Of a DNA stretch of 46,799 nucleotides, positions 25,293 to 33,961 are shown piece after piece. The notes beneath the pieces are model-generated. The model had not been told where the DNA came from. It was given only the letters and a program-made list of their open reading frames with translations, and ran no database searches. Each line of letters opens with the position of its first letter. The stretch's first letter is position 1. Origin of the DNA: CBFHND01 sp965657085 (GTDB lineage: Bacteria; Pseudomonadota; Alphaproteobacteria; Rhodobacterales; Rhodobacteraceae). The DNA is taken from NCBI GenBank assembly GCA_965657085.1, contig CBFHND010000025.1:1-46799 (forward strand), given 5' to 3'. A program made the translations under genes and the position numbers.

Positions 25293-28067
25293 GTGCCCGA
25301 TACAACCACCGAACCAAGCGCTGAGGCGGGCAACCTGATTTGTCCGCCTCATGCTCTTTTTGACATGGCTGCATTCGATGAGGCGCTGCGCGCGGCCTGC
25401 GCCGCGGATACACCACAGACAGAAGCGCGCAACGCGCTGGTGGCGCATCTGCGCACCGCACAGGCCGAGGGGCGCGCAGCAGTTGCCGCCGCTTTTGCCA
25501 AGGAACCTTTCGAGGCGCGCAAAACCACCCGCGCCTACACCTATCTGACCGATCAGCTTGTTGGTGGTGCATTGCGCATTGCCACCGAGCTGGTGCATCC
25601 CATCGCGTCGCCCACGTCGGGCGAACGGTTGTCGGTGATCGCGGTGGGCGGTTATGGCCGGGGGGAGATGGCGCCGTTTTCGGATGTCGATCTGTTGTTC
25701 CTGACGCCTTACAAGATCACCGCATGGTCCGAGAGCGTGATCGAAACCATGCTTTACATCCTGTGGGATCTGAAGATGAAGGTGGGCCATTCGTCCCGCA
25801 CCATCCGCGATTGCATCCGGCTGGGGCAGGAAGATTTTACAATTCGGACAGCGATGCTCGAACATCGTTTTCTGGCGGGCGATAAAGACCTTGGGGCAGA
25901 GTTGGAAACCCGCCTGTGGTCTGATCTATTTTCCGGCACCGGGCGCGATTTCATCGAGGCCAAGCTGGCCGAACGTGATGCGCGCCACGTGCGGCAAGGG
26001 CAACGCTATGTGGTTGAACCCAATGTGAAAGAGGGCAAGGGCGGACTGCGCGATCTGCAGTCGCTTTTTTGGATCGCCAAATACATTCACAAGGTGCAGG
26101 ACGCCGCCGATCTGGTGCCGCTGGGTGTATTCACAGCAGATGAATTCCGGAATTTCGTTGCCGCCGAAGATTTTCTGTGGGCGGTACGCTGTCATCTGCA
26201 CCTGATCGCAAAGCGGGCCACCGAGCAGCTGACATTCGACATGCAGGTGATGGTGGCCGAGGCCATGGGCTACAACGACACCGGCGGTCGGCGCGGCGTC
26301 GAGGTGTTCATGCAGGCCTATTTCCTGCATGCCACCGAGGTGGGCGATCTGACGCGCATCTTCCTGACGGGACTGGAGGCCGAACATCTCAAGGCCGAAC
26401 CGCTGCTCGACCGCTTGTTCAAACGCCGTCCGCGGATCAGGGCCGGTTATCAGGTCATCCACAACCGTGTCGCGGTGGAGGACGAGGCGCAGTTCCTGTC
26501 CGATCCGGTCAACCTGTTGCGCATCTTCGAAGAGGCCCTGCGCACGGGCATGTTGATCCACCCAGATGCCATGCGGCTGATCAAATCCAACCTGCATCTG
26601 ATCGATGACACGCTGCGTACAACCCCAGAAGCACAGCGGATTTTCCTTGATCTGCTTCTGAAACACGGCAACCCCGAGCGGGCGTTGCGGCGGATGAACG
26701 AATTGGGTGTGTTGTCAGCATTCATCCCTGAATTTGAACCCATCGTGGCGATGATGCAGTTCAATATGTATCACTCGTACACGGTGGATGAACACACGAT
26801 CCAGACCATCGTGAACCTTGCCCAGATCGAGCGTGAAGAGCTGGTCGAGGACCTGCCCGTGGCCTCGTCGATCCTGAAACGGGGGATCAATCGCAAGGTC
26901 ATCTACGTGGCCCTTTTGCTGCATGACATCGGCAAGGGGCGGCCCGAGGATCACTCGATCCTGGGCGCACAGATCGCGCGCAAGGTGGCCCCGCGCCTTG
27001 GGCTGAGTGCACCAGAGGTTGATACCGTCGAATGGCTGGTGCGCTATCACCTCGTGATGTCCGACATGGCCCAGAAGCGCGACATTGCGGACCCCCGCAC
27101 GGTGCGCGATTTCGCCAAGGTGGTGCGCACGGTTGAACGGCTGGATCTGCTTTGTGTGCTGACCGTCTGTGACATTCGCGGCGTCGGCCCGGACACCTGG
27201 AACAACTGGAAGGCCGTCCTGATCCGCGCACTTTACCGCCAGACCCGCACGGCGCTCGAGGACGGCATGGAAGCCCTGAACCGCGAAAACCGCGGGGCCG
27301 AGGCCAAGAAGGCCCTGCGCGCCGAATTGAAAGACTGGCCGCGCAAGGACGTGCAGATCGAGACCGGGCGCCACTACGATCCATATTGGCAAGGCCTGCA
27401 TGTGACCGCGCATGTCGTCTTTTCCAACTTGCTGCGCGACATGGGCGAAGATGAAATTCGCATGGACCTGCACCCGGATGAAGACCGCGATGCGACCCGC
27501 GCCTGTTTCGTGATGCATGACCATCCGGGCATCTTTGCGCGGTTGACCGGGGCACTGGCGCTGGTCGGGGCCAACGTGGTCGATGCCCGCAGCTATACCA
27601 CCAAGGACGGGTGGGTGACGGACGCGTTCTGGATACAGGATGCCGACGGCAACCCCTATGACGCCGCCCGGCTGCCGCGTTTGCGCACAATGATCGAAAA
27701 GACGTTGGCAGGCGAGGTCGTGACCCGCGAGGCGATCAAGGACCGCGACAAGATCAAGAAGCGTGAAAAGGCCTTCAAGGTGCCCACGCATATCACCTTC
27801 GACAATGACGGGTCCGAAATCTACACCATCATCGAGGTAGACACGCGCGACCGTCCGGGCCTCTTGCACGACCTGACGCGGACGCTGGCCGCATCGAACG
27901 TCTATGTGGCGGGTGCTGTCATCGCCACCTATGGCGAACAGGTGGTCGATACCTTCTACGTCAAGGACATGTTCGGGCTGAAATACCATTCGCCCAGCAA
28001 GCAGAAGACATTGGAAAAGCGCCTGCGCACGGCCATCGAGGAAGGCGCCGAACGCGCGCGCGATTAG
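25293..28067 (+). CDS. glnD: Bifunctional uridylyltransferase/uridylyl-removing enzyme GlnD
   Basis: The nitrogen sensor of 924 residues that uridylylates PII when glutamine is low and deuridylylates it when glutamine is high. The nucleotidyltransferase motif GGYGRGEMAPFSDVDLLF is near residue 118. The HD domain for UMP removal has LLHDIGKG with His544-Asp545. Two ACT domains that bind glutamine start near 736 and 845. The start is probably GTG at 25293, five bases after the previous stop and without a clear Shine-Dalgarno, so coupling with the upstream lipoprotein gene is likely. The 3' end overlaps oxyR by four bases in the convergent orientation. Confidence 0.97.
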   Translation: MPDTTTEPSAEAGNLICPPHALFDMAAFDEALRAACAADTPQTEARNALVAHLRTAQAEGRAAVAAAFAKEPFEARKTTRAYTYLTDQLVGGALRIATELVHPIASPTSGERLSVIAVGGYGRGEMAPFSDVDLLFLTPYKITAWSESVIETMLYILWDLKMKVGHSSRTIRDCIRLGQEDFTIRTAMLEHRFLAGDKDLGAELETRLWSDLFSGTGRDFIEAKLAERDARHVRQGQRYVVEPNVKEGKGGLRDLQSLFWIAKYIHKVQDAADLVPLGVFTADEFRNFVAAEDFLWAVRCHLHLIAKRATEQLTFDMQVMVAEAMGYNDTGGRRGVEVFMQAYFLHATEVGDLTRIFLTGLEAEHLKAEPLLDRLFKRRPRIRAGYQVIHNRVAVEDEAQFLSDPVNLLRIFEEALRTGMLIHPDAMRLIKSNLHLIDDTLRTTPEAQRIFLDLLLKHGNPERALRRMNELGVLSAFIPEFEPIVAMMQFNMYHSYTVDEHTIQTIVNLAQIEREELVEDLPVASSILKRGINRKVIYVALLLHDIGKGRPEDHSILGAQIARKVAPRLGLSAPEVDTVEWLVRYHLVMSDMAQKRDIADPRTVRDFAKVVRTVERLDLLCVLTVCDIRGVGPDTWNNWKAVLIRALYRQTRTALEDGMEALNRENRGAEAKKALRAELKDWPRKDVQIETGRHYDPYWQGLHVTAHVVFSNLLRDMGEDEIRMDLHPDEDRDATRACFVMHDHPGIFARLTGALALVGANVVDARSYTTKDGWVTDAFWIQDADGNPYDAARLPRLRTMIEKTLAGEVVTREAIKDRDKIKKREKAFKVPTHITFDNDGSEIYTIIEVDTRDRPGLLHDLTRTLAASNVYVAGAVIATYGEQVVDTFYVKDMFGLKYHSPSKQKTLEKRLRTAIEEGAERARD

Positions 28068-28966
28068 GCGCTGGTATCAGGCTGCGCCGCCTGCCGCACG
28101 ATGTCGGCCAGTTGCATCAGGTCTGGCGCAAGGGGGCTGGTCTTGCGCCAGACCATGCCGACGGTGCGTGTGGGTTGCGGAGCTGCAAAGCGGCCGATGC
28201 ACACGGGCGCGGACCGGGTTTCGACCGGCACCGCCATGTCAGGGATCAATGTGACACCCAACCCGGCGCCCACCATCTGCACCAGAGTGGACAGCGATGT
28301 GCCGTCCAGCCCCTCCTGCCCGCCCGGCTGCGCAACACCGCAGACCGCGAGCGCCTGATCGCGGAAACAGTGGCCTTCCTCCAGCAGCAGCAACCGCATG
28401 TCGCGCAGGGTTTCGGCATCCGGCACCGGGCGCCCTGCCTCACGCTCGGGGCGCACCAGTACAAGGCGTTCATCAAAAAGAGTAACTTCGGTCAATGCAG
28501 GTTCCGAGACCGGCAAGGCCAATATGGCCGTGTCCAGCCGCCCCGCGTGCAGCGCCTCGATCAGGCGCGGCGTCACGGTTTCGCGCACATGCACATCGAG
28601 GTCAGGATAGGCCGCAGCCACGTCGCGCAGGATCGCGGGCAAGAGGTACGGGGCGATGGTCGGGATCACGCCAATGCGCAGCTGCCCTGACAACCCGCCC
28701 TGTGCGGTACGCGCCAGATCGCCCAGTTCATCCACGGAACGCAGGATTCCTTGCACGCGGCCCGCAAAAGTTTCGCCGAAAGCAGTCAACCGCACCTGTC
28801 GCGGGCCACGTTCGAAAAGGGCCACGCCCAGCGCGGCCTCAAGATCGCGGATCTGTACCGACAGCGCCGGTTGCGACACTGACACCGCATCGGCGGCATG
28901 TCCAAAGTGCTTGTGACGCGCCAAGGCTTCGAAATAACGCAACTGTTTCAGGGTGAAGCTTGCCAT
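28064..28966 (-). CDS. oxyR: Hydrogen peroxide-sensing LysR regulator OxyR
   Basis: A 300-residue LysR-type regulator: winged helix-turn-helix at about 5-60 (AADAVSVSQPALSVQIRDLE), then a LysR substrate-binding domain. EGHCFRDQALAVCGV carries Cys200 and Cys209, the same C-x8-C spacing as the redox pair Cys199/Cys208 of E. coli OxyR, which forms a disulfide with peroxide. It is divergent from katG, the classic target, with a 182-base shared region holding a candidate operator. Confidence 0.93.
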   Translation of the reverse strand: MASFTLKQLRYFEALARHKHFGHAADAVSVSQPALSVQIRDLEAALGVALFERGPRQVRLTAFGETFAGRVQGILRSVDELGDLARTAQGGLSGQLRIGVIPTIAPYLLPAILRDVAAAYPDLDVHVRETVTPRLIEALHAGRLDTAILALPVSEPALTEVTLFDERLVLVRPEREAGRPVPDAETLRDMRLLLLEEGHCFRDQALAVCGVAQPGGQEGLDGTSLSTLVQMVGAGLGVTLIPDMAVPVETRSAPVCIGRFAAPQPTRTVGMVWRKTSPLAPDLMQLADIVRQAAQPDTSA

Positions 28967-29001
28967 AAGAAAAAACTATCAAACCGATTAGAAATTGCAA
29001 C
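28965..29001. promoter_or_regulatory. Candidate OxyR operator between oxyR and katG
   Basis: ATAAGAAAAAACTAT (28965-28979), a 7-base gap, then ATTAG (28987-28991) resembles the OxyR layout of four half-sites, ATAG...CTAT-N7-ATAG...CTAT. The three left elements match well; the rightmost half-site is poor. The site begins over the oxyR start codon, which would suit autorepression, while the right side faces katG. TTAAAC (29002-29007) and TACTAC (29025-29030), 17 bases apart, could be a weak katG promoter needing an activator. Confidence 0.42.
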
Positions 29002-29148
29002 TTAAACCAATGGCGCAACCCTGCTACTACACCCCCATGAACCAAGGGGGCATCACGCCAGATTCGCAGCCACCGCGCACCGGATTTCCGGCCCGCGGCT
29101 GAGCCTGCGCCCTCTTGTACCCAACTCAACATCAAACGGAGACCAGAC

Positions 29149-31347
29149 ATGGACGGAAATGATATCGGCAAATGCCCAGTGATGGGCCATGGCGCTGCAC
29201 ACACATCTTTTGGGGTACGCTCCAACCGCGACTGGTGGCCCAACCAACTGAACCTGAAAATCCTGCACCAGAACACGCCCGCGGGCGATCCGATGGGCAA
29301 GGATTTTGACTATGCCAAAGAGTTTTCAAAACTCGACCTCAAGGCGCTGAAGGATGACCTTTATGCCCTGATGACCGACAGCCAGGACTGGTGGCCCGCC
29401 GACTATGGTCACTATGGTCCCTTCTTCATCCGCATGGCGTGGCATTCGGCCGGCACCTACCGCACCGGCGATGGCCGCGGCGGCGCAGGCAGCGGCAGCC
29501 AGCGCTTTGCCCCCCTGAACTCTTGGCCGGACAATGGCAACCTCGACAAGGCGCGCCGCCTGTTGTGGCCAGTCAAACAGAAATACGGCAACCAGATTTC
29601 ATGGGCCGACCTGATGATCCTTGCAGGCAACTGCGCCATTGAATCGATGGGTGGCAAGACCTTCGGCTTTGCCGGTGGGCGTGAGGACATCTGGGAACCC
29701 GAGGAAGACATCTATTGGGGTACCGAAGAGGAATGGCTGGGCGACGCGCGCTATTCCGGTGATCGCGATCTGGAAAACCCGTTGGCCGCTGTGCAGATGG
29801 GCCTGATCTACGTGAACCCCGAAGGTCCGAACGGCACACCCGATCCGATGGCTTCGGCCCGCGACATCCGCGAAACCTTCGCGCGGATGGCGATGAACGA
29901 CGAAGAAACCGTGGCACTGGTCGCCGGTGGGCACACGTTCGGCAAAGCACACGGCAACGGCGATGCGGCCCTGGTGGGCGTTGAACCCGAAGGCGGCGCA
30001 ATCGAGGCGATGGGCCTTGGCTGGCTCAGCACGCATGCCTCGGGCAAGGGCGTTGACGCGATCACATCGGGCATCGAAGGACCATGGACTCCGACACCGA
30101 CAAAGTGGGACATGGGCTATTTCGATGTGCTTCTTGGCTATGACTGGGAGCTGACCAAAAGCCCCGCAGGTGCAAACCAGTGGCAGGCCAAGAACCTCAA
30201 GGACGAAGACCATGCGCCGCAAGTCGATGGCGATGGCACGGTCAAACTGATGATGACCACCGCCGACATGGCCATGCGCACGGATCCGTCCTACGAGAAG
30301 ATCTCGCGCCGGTTTCACGAGAACCCGGATGAGTTCGCGGATGCCTTTGCGCGCGCATGGTTCAAATTGTGCCACCGCGACATGGGGCCCAAGGTGCGTT
30401 ACCTGGGTGCCGAAGTGCCTGCCGAAGACCTGATCTGGCAAGACCCGATCCCCGCGCCGCAATTCGATCTGATCAATGCGGGTGACGTGGCGGCGCTGAA
30501 ATCCGAAATCCTCGGTTCTGACCTGACGATTTCGGAACTGGTGTCCACCGCATGGGCATCGGCCTCGACCTACCGTGGATCCGACAAACGCGGCGGTGCC
30601 AATGGTGCGCGCATCCGTCTGGCCCCACAGAAGGATTGGGAGGTCAACCAGCCCGAACAACTGGCCCGCGTGCTGCAAACGCTCGAAGGTATTCAGGCCA
30701 AGTTCAACGACGCACAGTCAGGCAACAAGGGTGTGTCGATGGCGGATCTGATCGTGCTGGGCGGCTGTGCAGCAGTCGAACAGGCGGCCAAGAACGCAGG
30801 CCACGATGTGACCGTGCCCTTCACCCCGGGCCGGGCGGACGCCAGCGCGGAACAGACTGACGCAGACAGCTTTGACGTGCTGGAGCCACGCGCCGACGGT
30901 TTCCGCAACTACCTGTCCGCCGACTTCGCCGTTCCCGCCGAAAAGCTGCTGGTGGACCGTGCGCAACTGTTGACCCTCTCAGCGCCTGAAATGACGCTGC
31001 TGGTGGGTGGTCTGCGGATGCTGGGTGCCAATGCTGGCGGGTCCAAGGCCGGTGTTTTCACCGACAAGACCGACCAGTTGACCAACGACTTCTTCACCAA
31101 CGTCCTCGACATGGGCGTGGATTGGAAAGCAGTGGATGGCGACGAGACCCTGTTCGAAGCGCACGACCGTGCAACAGGCGACGTCAAGTGGACCGGCACG
31201 CGCGTCGATCTGGTGTTCGGCTCCAACTCGCAACTGCGGGCGCTGGCAGAAGCCTATGCGCAGGACGATGCCAAGGACGCATTCGTCGACGGCTTTGTCG
31301 CCGCATGGGCCAAGGTCATGGACGCCGACCGCTTCGACGTGGCCTGA
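29149..31347 (+). CDS. katG: Catalase-peroxidase KatG
   Basis: A 732-residue bifunctional haem enzyme destroying hydrogen peroxide. The distal pocket is Arg95, Trp98, His99 in RMAWHSAG. The Met-Tyr-Trp crosslink needed for catalase activity can be formed by Trp98, Tyr221 (GLIYVNPEGP) and Met247 (RMAMND); spacing agrees with Mycobacterium KatG. The proximal haem ligand is His262 (GGHTFGK). A second, haem-less domain follows (about 420-732). GGAG is found before the ATG. Divergent oxyR and a strong terminator after the stop make it a monocistronic OxyR target. Confidence 0.98.
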   Translation: MDGNDIGKCPVMGHGAAHTSFGVRSNRDWWPNQLNLKILHQNTPAGDPMGKDFDYAKEFSKLDLKALKDDLYALMTDSQDWWPADYGHYGPFFIRMAWHSAGTYRTGDGRGGAGSGSQRFAPLNSWPDNGNLDKARRLLWPVKQKYGNQISWADLMILAGNCAIESMGGKTFGFAGGREDIWEPEEDIYWGTEEEWLGDARYSGDRDLENPLAAVQMGLIYVNPEGPNGTPDPMASARDIRETFARMAMNDEETVALVAGGHTFGKAHGNGDAALVGVEPEGGAIEAMGLGWLSTHASGKGVDAITSGIEGPWTPTPTKWDMGYFDVLLGYDWELTKSPAGANQWQAKNLKDEDHAPQVDGDGTVKLMMTTADMAMRTDPSYEKISRRFHENPDEFADAFARAWFKLCHRDMGPKVRYLGAEVPAEDLIWQDPIPAPQFDLINAGDVAALKSEILGSDLTISELVSTAWASASTYRGSDKRGGANGARIRLAPQKDWEVNQPEQLARVLQTLEGIQAKFNDAQSGNKGVSMADLIVLGGCAAVEQAAKNAGHDVTVPFTPGRADASAEQTDADSFDVLEPRADGFRNYLSADFAVPAEKLLVDRAQLLTLSAPEMTLLVGGLRMLGANAGGSKAGVFTDKTDQLTNDFFTNVLDMGVDWKAVDGDETLFEAHDRATGDVKWTGTRVDLVFGSNSQLRALAEAYAQDDAKDAFVDGFVAAWAKVMDADRFDVA

Positions 31348-31370
31348 TCCACGCCACAGGCGGACAACAA

Positions 31371-31410
31371 GGCGGCGCTTCCCTGCAGGGTGGCGCCGTT
31401 TCTTGTTTTT
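31371..31410 (+). terminator. Rho-independent terminator of katG
   Basis: CGGCGC (31373-31378) pairs with GCGCCG (31393-31398), extended by G-U pairs, with CCCTGCAGGG inside able to form its own stem. A T-rich tail TTTCTTGTTTTT follows. It lies 23 bases after the katG stop. Confidence 0.8.
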
Positions 31411-31550
31411 GTGCGAAATCTGCACGACTTGCGGTGACCTTTGTGCACCGTGACGCGCAACAGTCGGCGCAAGCGCGCGCCCGCCCCTTGCCAGCGCCCT
31501 GTTGAAACCGCTACCTGCAGAACACACGCTTGTGCAAAAAGGCCCCTTCG

Positions 31551-33092
31551 ATGAAACCCATCCGCATGATGTCCGGCTTTCTTACCGTGGGGTTCTGGAC
31601 GTTGATGTCGCGCATTCTGGGGTTCGTGCGTGAAATCTTGCTGCTGTCGCTCATTGGCCCCGGTCCGGTGATGGATGCCTTTGTTGCCGCCTTCCGCTTG
31701 CCCAACATGTTCCGCCGCTTCTTTGCCGAAGGCGCATTCAACGCGGCCTTTGTGCCGATGTTTTCGCGCAAGCTTGAAGGCGACGATGCCCCCGCGCAGT
31801 TCGCCACCGACGCGCTCAGTTGGCTGGCCCTGATCACCTTGGCGCTCAGCGCGTTGGCGATGGTGTTCATGCCGGCATTGGTCTGGGCCACAGCGGGCGG
31901 CTTTGATGATCTGCGCTTTGACATGACGGTCGAATATGGGCGGATCGTCTTTCCCTATATCTTTTTCATGTCGCTGTCGGCGCTGTTCTCGGGTGTTTTG
32001 AACGCCACGGGGCGCTTTGCGGCGGCAGCGGCTGCGCCAGTGCTGCTGAATGTCTTTGTCATCGCGGCGATGCTGGCGGCGACCCGCGCCGGGGCCGAGG
32101 TGATCACTTGGCTGATTTGGACGATCCCCCTGGCAGGTGTGGCTCAGTTGGCGTTGACCTGGGGCGCGGCATCGCGCGCGGGCTTTGCGCTGCGTCCACG
32201 CATGCCCCGTTTCAGCCCCGATATGAAAAAAATGCTGATGGTTGCCGTGCCTGCGGCCCTCGCCACGGGCGTGATGCAGGTCAATCTGGTGGTCGGCCAG
32301 CTGGTGGCATCGCAATTCGACAAGGCGGTCAGCTGGCTCTTTGCCGCGGACAGGCTCTACCAGTTGCCGCTGGGCGTGGTCGGCATCGCGGTGGGCATTG
32401 TGCTGCTGCCCGATCTGTCGCGGCGTTTACAAGCGGATGATGACACAGGCGCACGCTATGCCTTCAGCCGAGCGGCGGAGATTTCGCTGGCCCTGACCAT
32501 TCCATCCGCCGTGGCGCTGATGGTCATCCCCCTGCCCTTGGTTTCGGTGCTTTTCGAACGCGGCGCCACTGGCCCGGATGATGCCGCGGCCATCGCCGTC
32601 GCCGTGTCGATTTATGGCTTGGGCCTGCCCGCCTTCGTGATCCAGAAATTCCTGCAGCCTTTGTACTTCGCGCGCTCTGACACGCGCCGCCCCTTCCAAT
32701 ACGCGCTTTGGGCCATGGTGCTGAACGCAGCCCTCGCCATAGGCCTTGCCCCGGTGATCGGATGGATCGCCCCGGCCATTGCAACCACGGCCGCCGGATG
32801 GCTGATGGTGCTGCTGTTGGCACTGGGCGCACGCCCCTTGGGCGATGTCGCACGCTTCGACGACCGGCTGCGCCGGCGCATCTGGCGGGTCCTGCTGGCC
32901 TCTGGGATCATGGGAATGGCGCTCTGGTTCGGCACCATCGCAATGTCCGTGGCGCTGGGCACCCCAACCTTGCGCTATGCGGCACTCGCCGCCCTGATCG
33001 CCATCGGCATCTTCAGCTACTTCGGCGCGGGACAACTTCTCGGGGCCTTCCGCCTGTCCGAGTTCCGCAGCGCCCTCAGACGCGGTGGCTGA
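31551..33092 (+). CDS. murJ: Lipid II flippase MurJ
   Basis: A 513-residue multispanning membrane protein of the MOP superfamily with about 13-14 hydrophobic helices. MurJ moves lipid II to the periplasmic face for peptidoglycan synthesis. The N-terminus (SGFLTVGFWTLMSRILGFVREILL) and LPNMFRRFFAEGAFNAAFVP are diagnostic. The ATG at 31551 is preceded by AAGG; an upstream TTG adds seven poorly conserved residues. It supplies the substrate used by RodA/PBP2 encoded at 3908-6987. Confidence 0.97.
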   Translation: MKPIRMMSGFLTVGFWTLMSRILGFVREILLLSLIGPGPVMDAFVAAFRLPNMFRRFFAEGAFNAAFVPMFSRKLEGDDAPAQFATDALSWLALITLALSALAMVFMPALVWATAGGFDDLRFDMTVEYGRIVFPYIFFMSLSALFSGVLNATGRFAAAAAAPVLLNVFVIAAMLAATRAGAEVITWLIWTIPLAGVAQLALTWGAASRAGFALRPRMPRFSPDMKKMLMVAVPAALATGVMQVNLVVGQLVASQFDKAVSWLFAADRLYQLPLGVVGIAVGIVLLPDLSRRLQADDDTGARYAFSRAAEISLALTIPSAVALMVIPLPLVSVLFERGATGPDDAAAIAVAVSIYGLGLPAFVIQKFLQPLYFARSDTRRPFQYALWAMVLNAALAIGLAPVIGWIAPAIATTAAGWLMVLLLALGARPLGDVARFDDRLRRRIWRVLLASGIMGMALWFGTIAMSVALGTPTLRYAALAALIAIGIFSYFGAGQLLGAFRLSEFRSALRRGG

Positions 33093-33103
33093 TCCCAGCT
33101 TCT

Positions 33104-33143
33104 TTGGGTCAAAAATACTTCGGGGTTTGGGGCAGAGCCCCAA
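33104..33143. repeat. Hairpin with a roseobacter-type intergenic motif
   Basis: TTGGGGC (33127-33133), loop AGA, GCCCCAA (33137-33143) make a perfect 7-bp stem. On the minus strand it is followed after about ten bases by TATTTTTGA. The combination of CAAAAATACTTCGGGG and this stem, located between the convergent murJ and rhomboid genes, resembles a sequence I recall from many roseobacter intergenic regions. A bidirectional termination role is plausible. Confidence 0.5.
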
Positions 33144-33209
33144 GACACGCAGCCGCGCACGGCGCGGATGCAAAACATCACGTGGCGCGGCACGCGCCGC
33201 CGGTCTGCA

Positions 33210-33890
33210 TCACCGCCGCTGTACCATCGCCCGTAGGCGTGCCATGCCCCCCGGCACCACGACCAGGGACACCGCAAAGCCAAAGACAAAGCCAGCGAGG
33301 TCCGCAACCCAATCGTAACCCACATCAAAGAACACGGCCCATAAAAGCTGAATGCCCATCAGGAAACCGATCAACGAAAAAGCCTGCAGAGATTGCGCGC
33401 CCGTACCCGCCAGCTTTTGCCACATCAGGAAAGTGTAGGCCCCGATCAGGCCATAGACCGCCGGAAACGCTCCGATCAGCCACACGCCGTCGGTCAACAG
33501 ACCAAAGGCCAAAGCACCGAATATGGCCGAGAAGAAAAAGACGATCACAACCGCCAACTGCCCCATGACCTCGCCCACCAGCTTGCCCAGCGCCAGCAGC
33601 AACACACCCGCAAAGAGCGCGCCGGTGAAGGATTGGTGCACGAACGCATAGGTCACGAAACGCACAGTGTGTTCGAGCGGGGCAAGACCATTGCCCACCA
33701 TCCAATCGAACGCCACACCGGAGAACCCGAAATCCCGCAGCGCCATCAACCGCCATCCAACGGCGCCCGGTCCACCCACGATCCCGGCCTCTCCCAGCGA
33801 AAACAGGGCCTCGACGCCTGCAACGGCCGCGAACAGGGCCCAGACCACCGGGGGCAAGGGGTTAACGGGGGGCTGCATATGGGGGTCCAT
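33210..33890 (-). CDS. Rhomboid-fold membrane protein lacking the catalytic dyad
   Basis: A 226-residue protein with about six transmembrane helices and rhomboid-like layout, including the FVHQSFTGALFAGVLLLALG helix and VYGLIGAYTF. Active rhomboid proteases need Ser in GxSG and a His in a later helix. Here the GxSG position reads GAFP (Phe142, Pro143) and the His position appears to be Asp197 (VADLAGF), so peptidase activity is not expected. The ATG at 33890 has AAGGAGA six bases upstream. It is divergent from trpS. Like derlins or iRhoms it might bind membrane proteins, but that is speculation. Confidence 0.8.
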   Translation of the reverse strand: MDPHMQPPVNPLPPVVWALFAAVAGVEALFSLGEAGIVGGPGAVGWRLMALRDFGFSGVAFDWMVGNGLAPLEHTVRFVTYAFVHQSFTGALFAGVLLLALGKLVGEVMGQLAVVIVFFFSAIFGALAFGLLTDGVWLIGAFPAVYGLIGAYTFLMWQKLAGTGAQSLQAFSLIGFLMGIQLLWAVFFDVGYDWVADLAGFVFGFAVSLVVVPGGMARLRAMVQRR

Positions 33891-33961
33891 CGGCACTCTC
33901 CTTGACGACACATGAGCCTATGGGTAAGCCAGCCCAGACCAAATGCCCAGAGGCTTGCCCC

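Noticed and set aside
33891..33961. Possible tryptophan attenuator or T-box upstream of trpS
   Set aside because: The gap is too short and contains no leader peptide with Trp codons and no T-box sequence.
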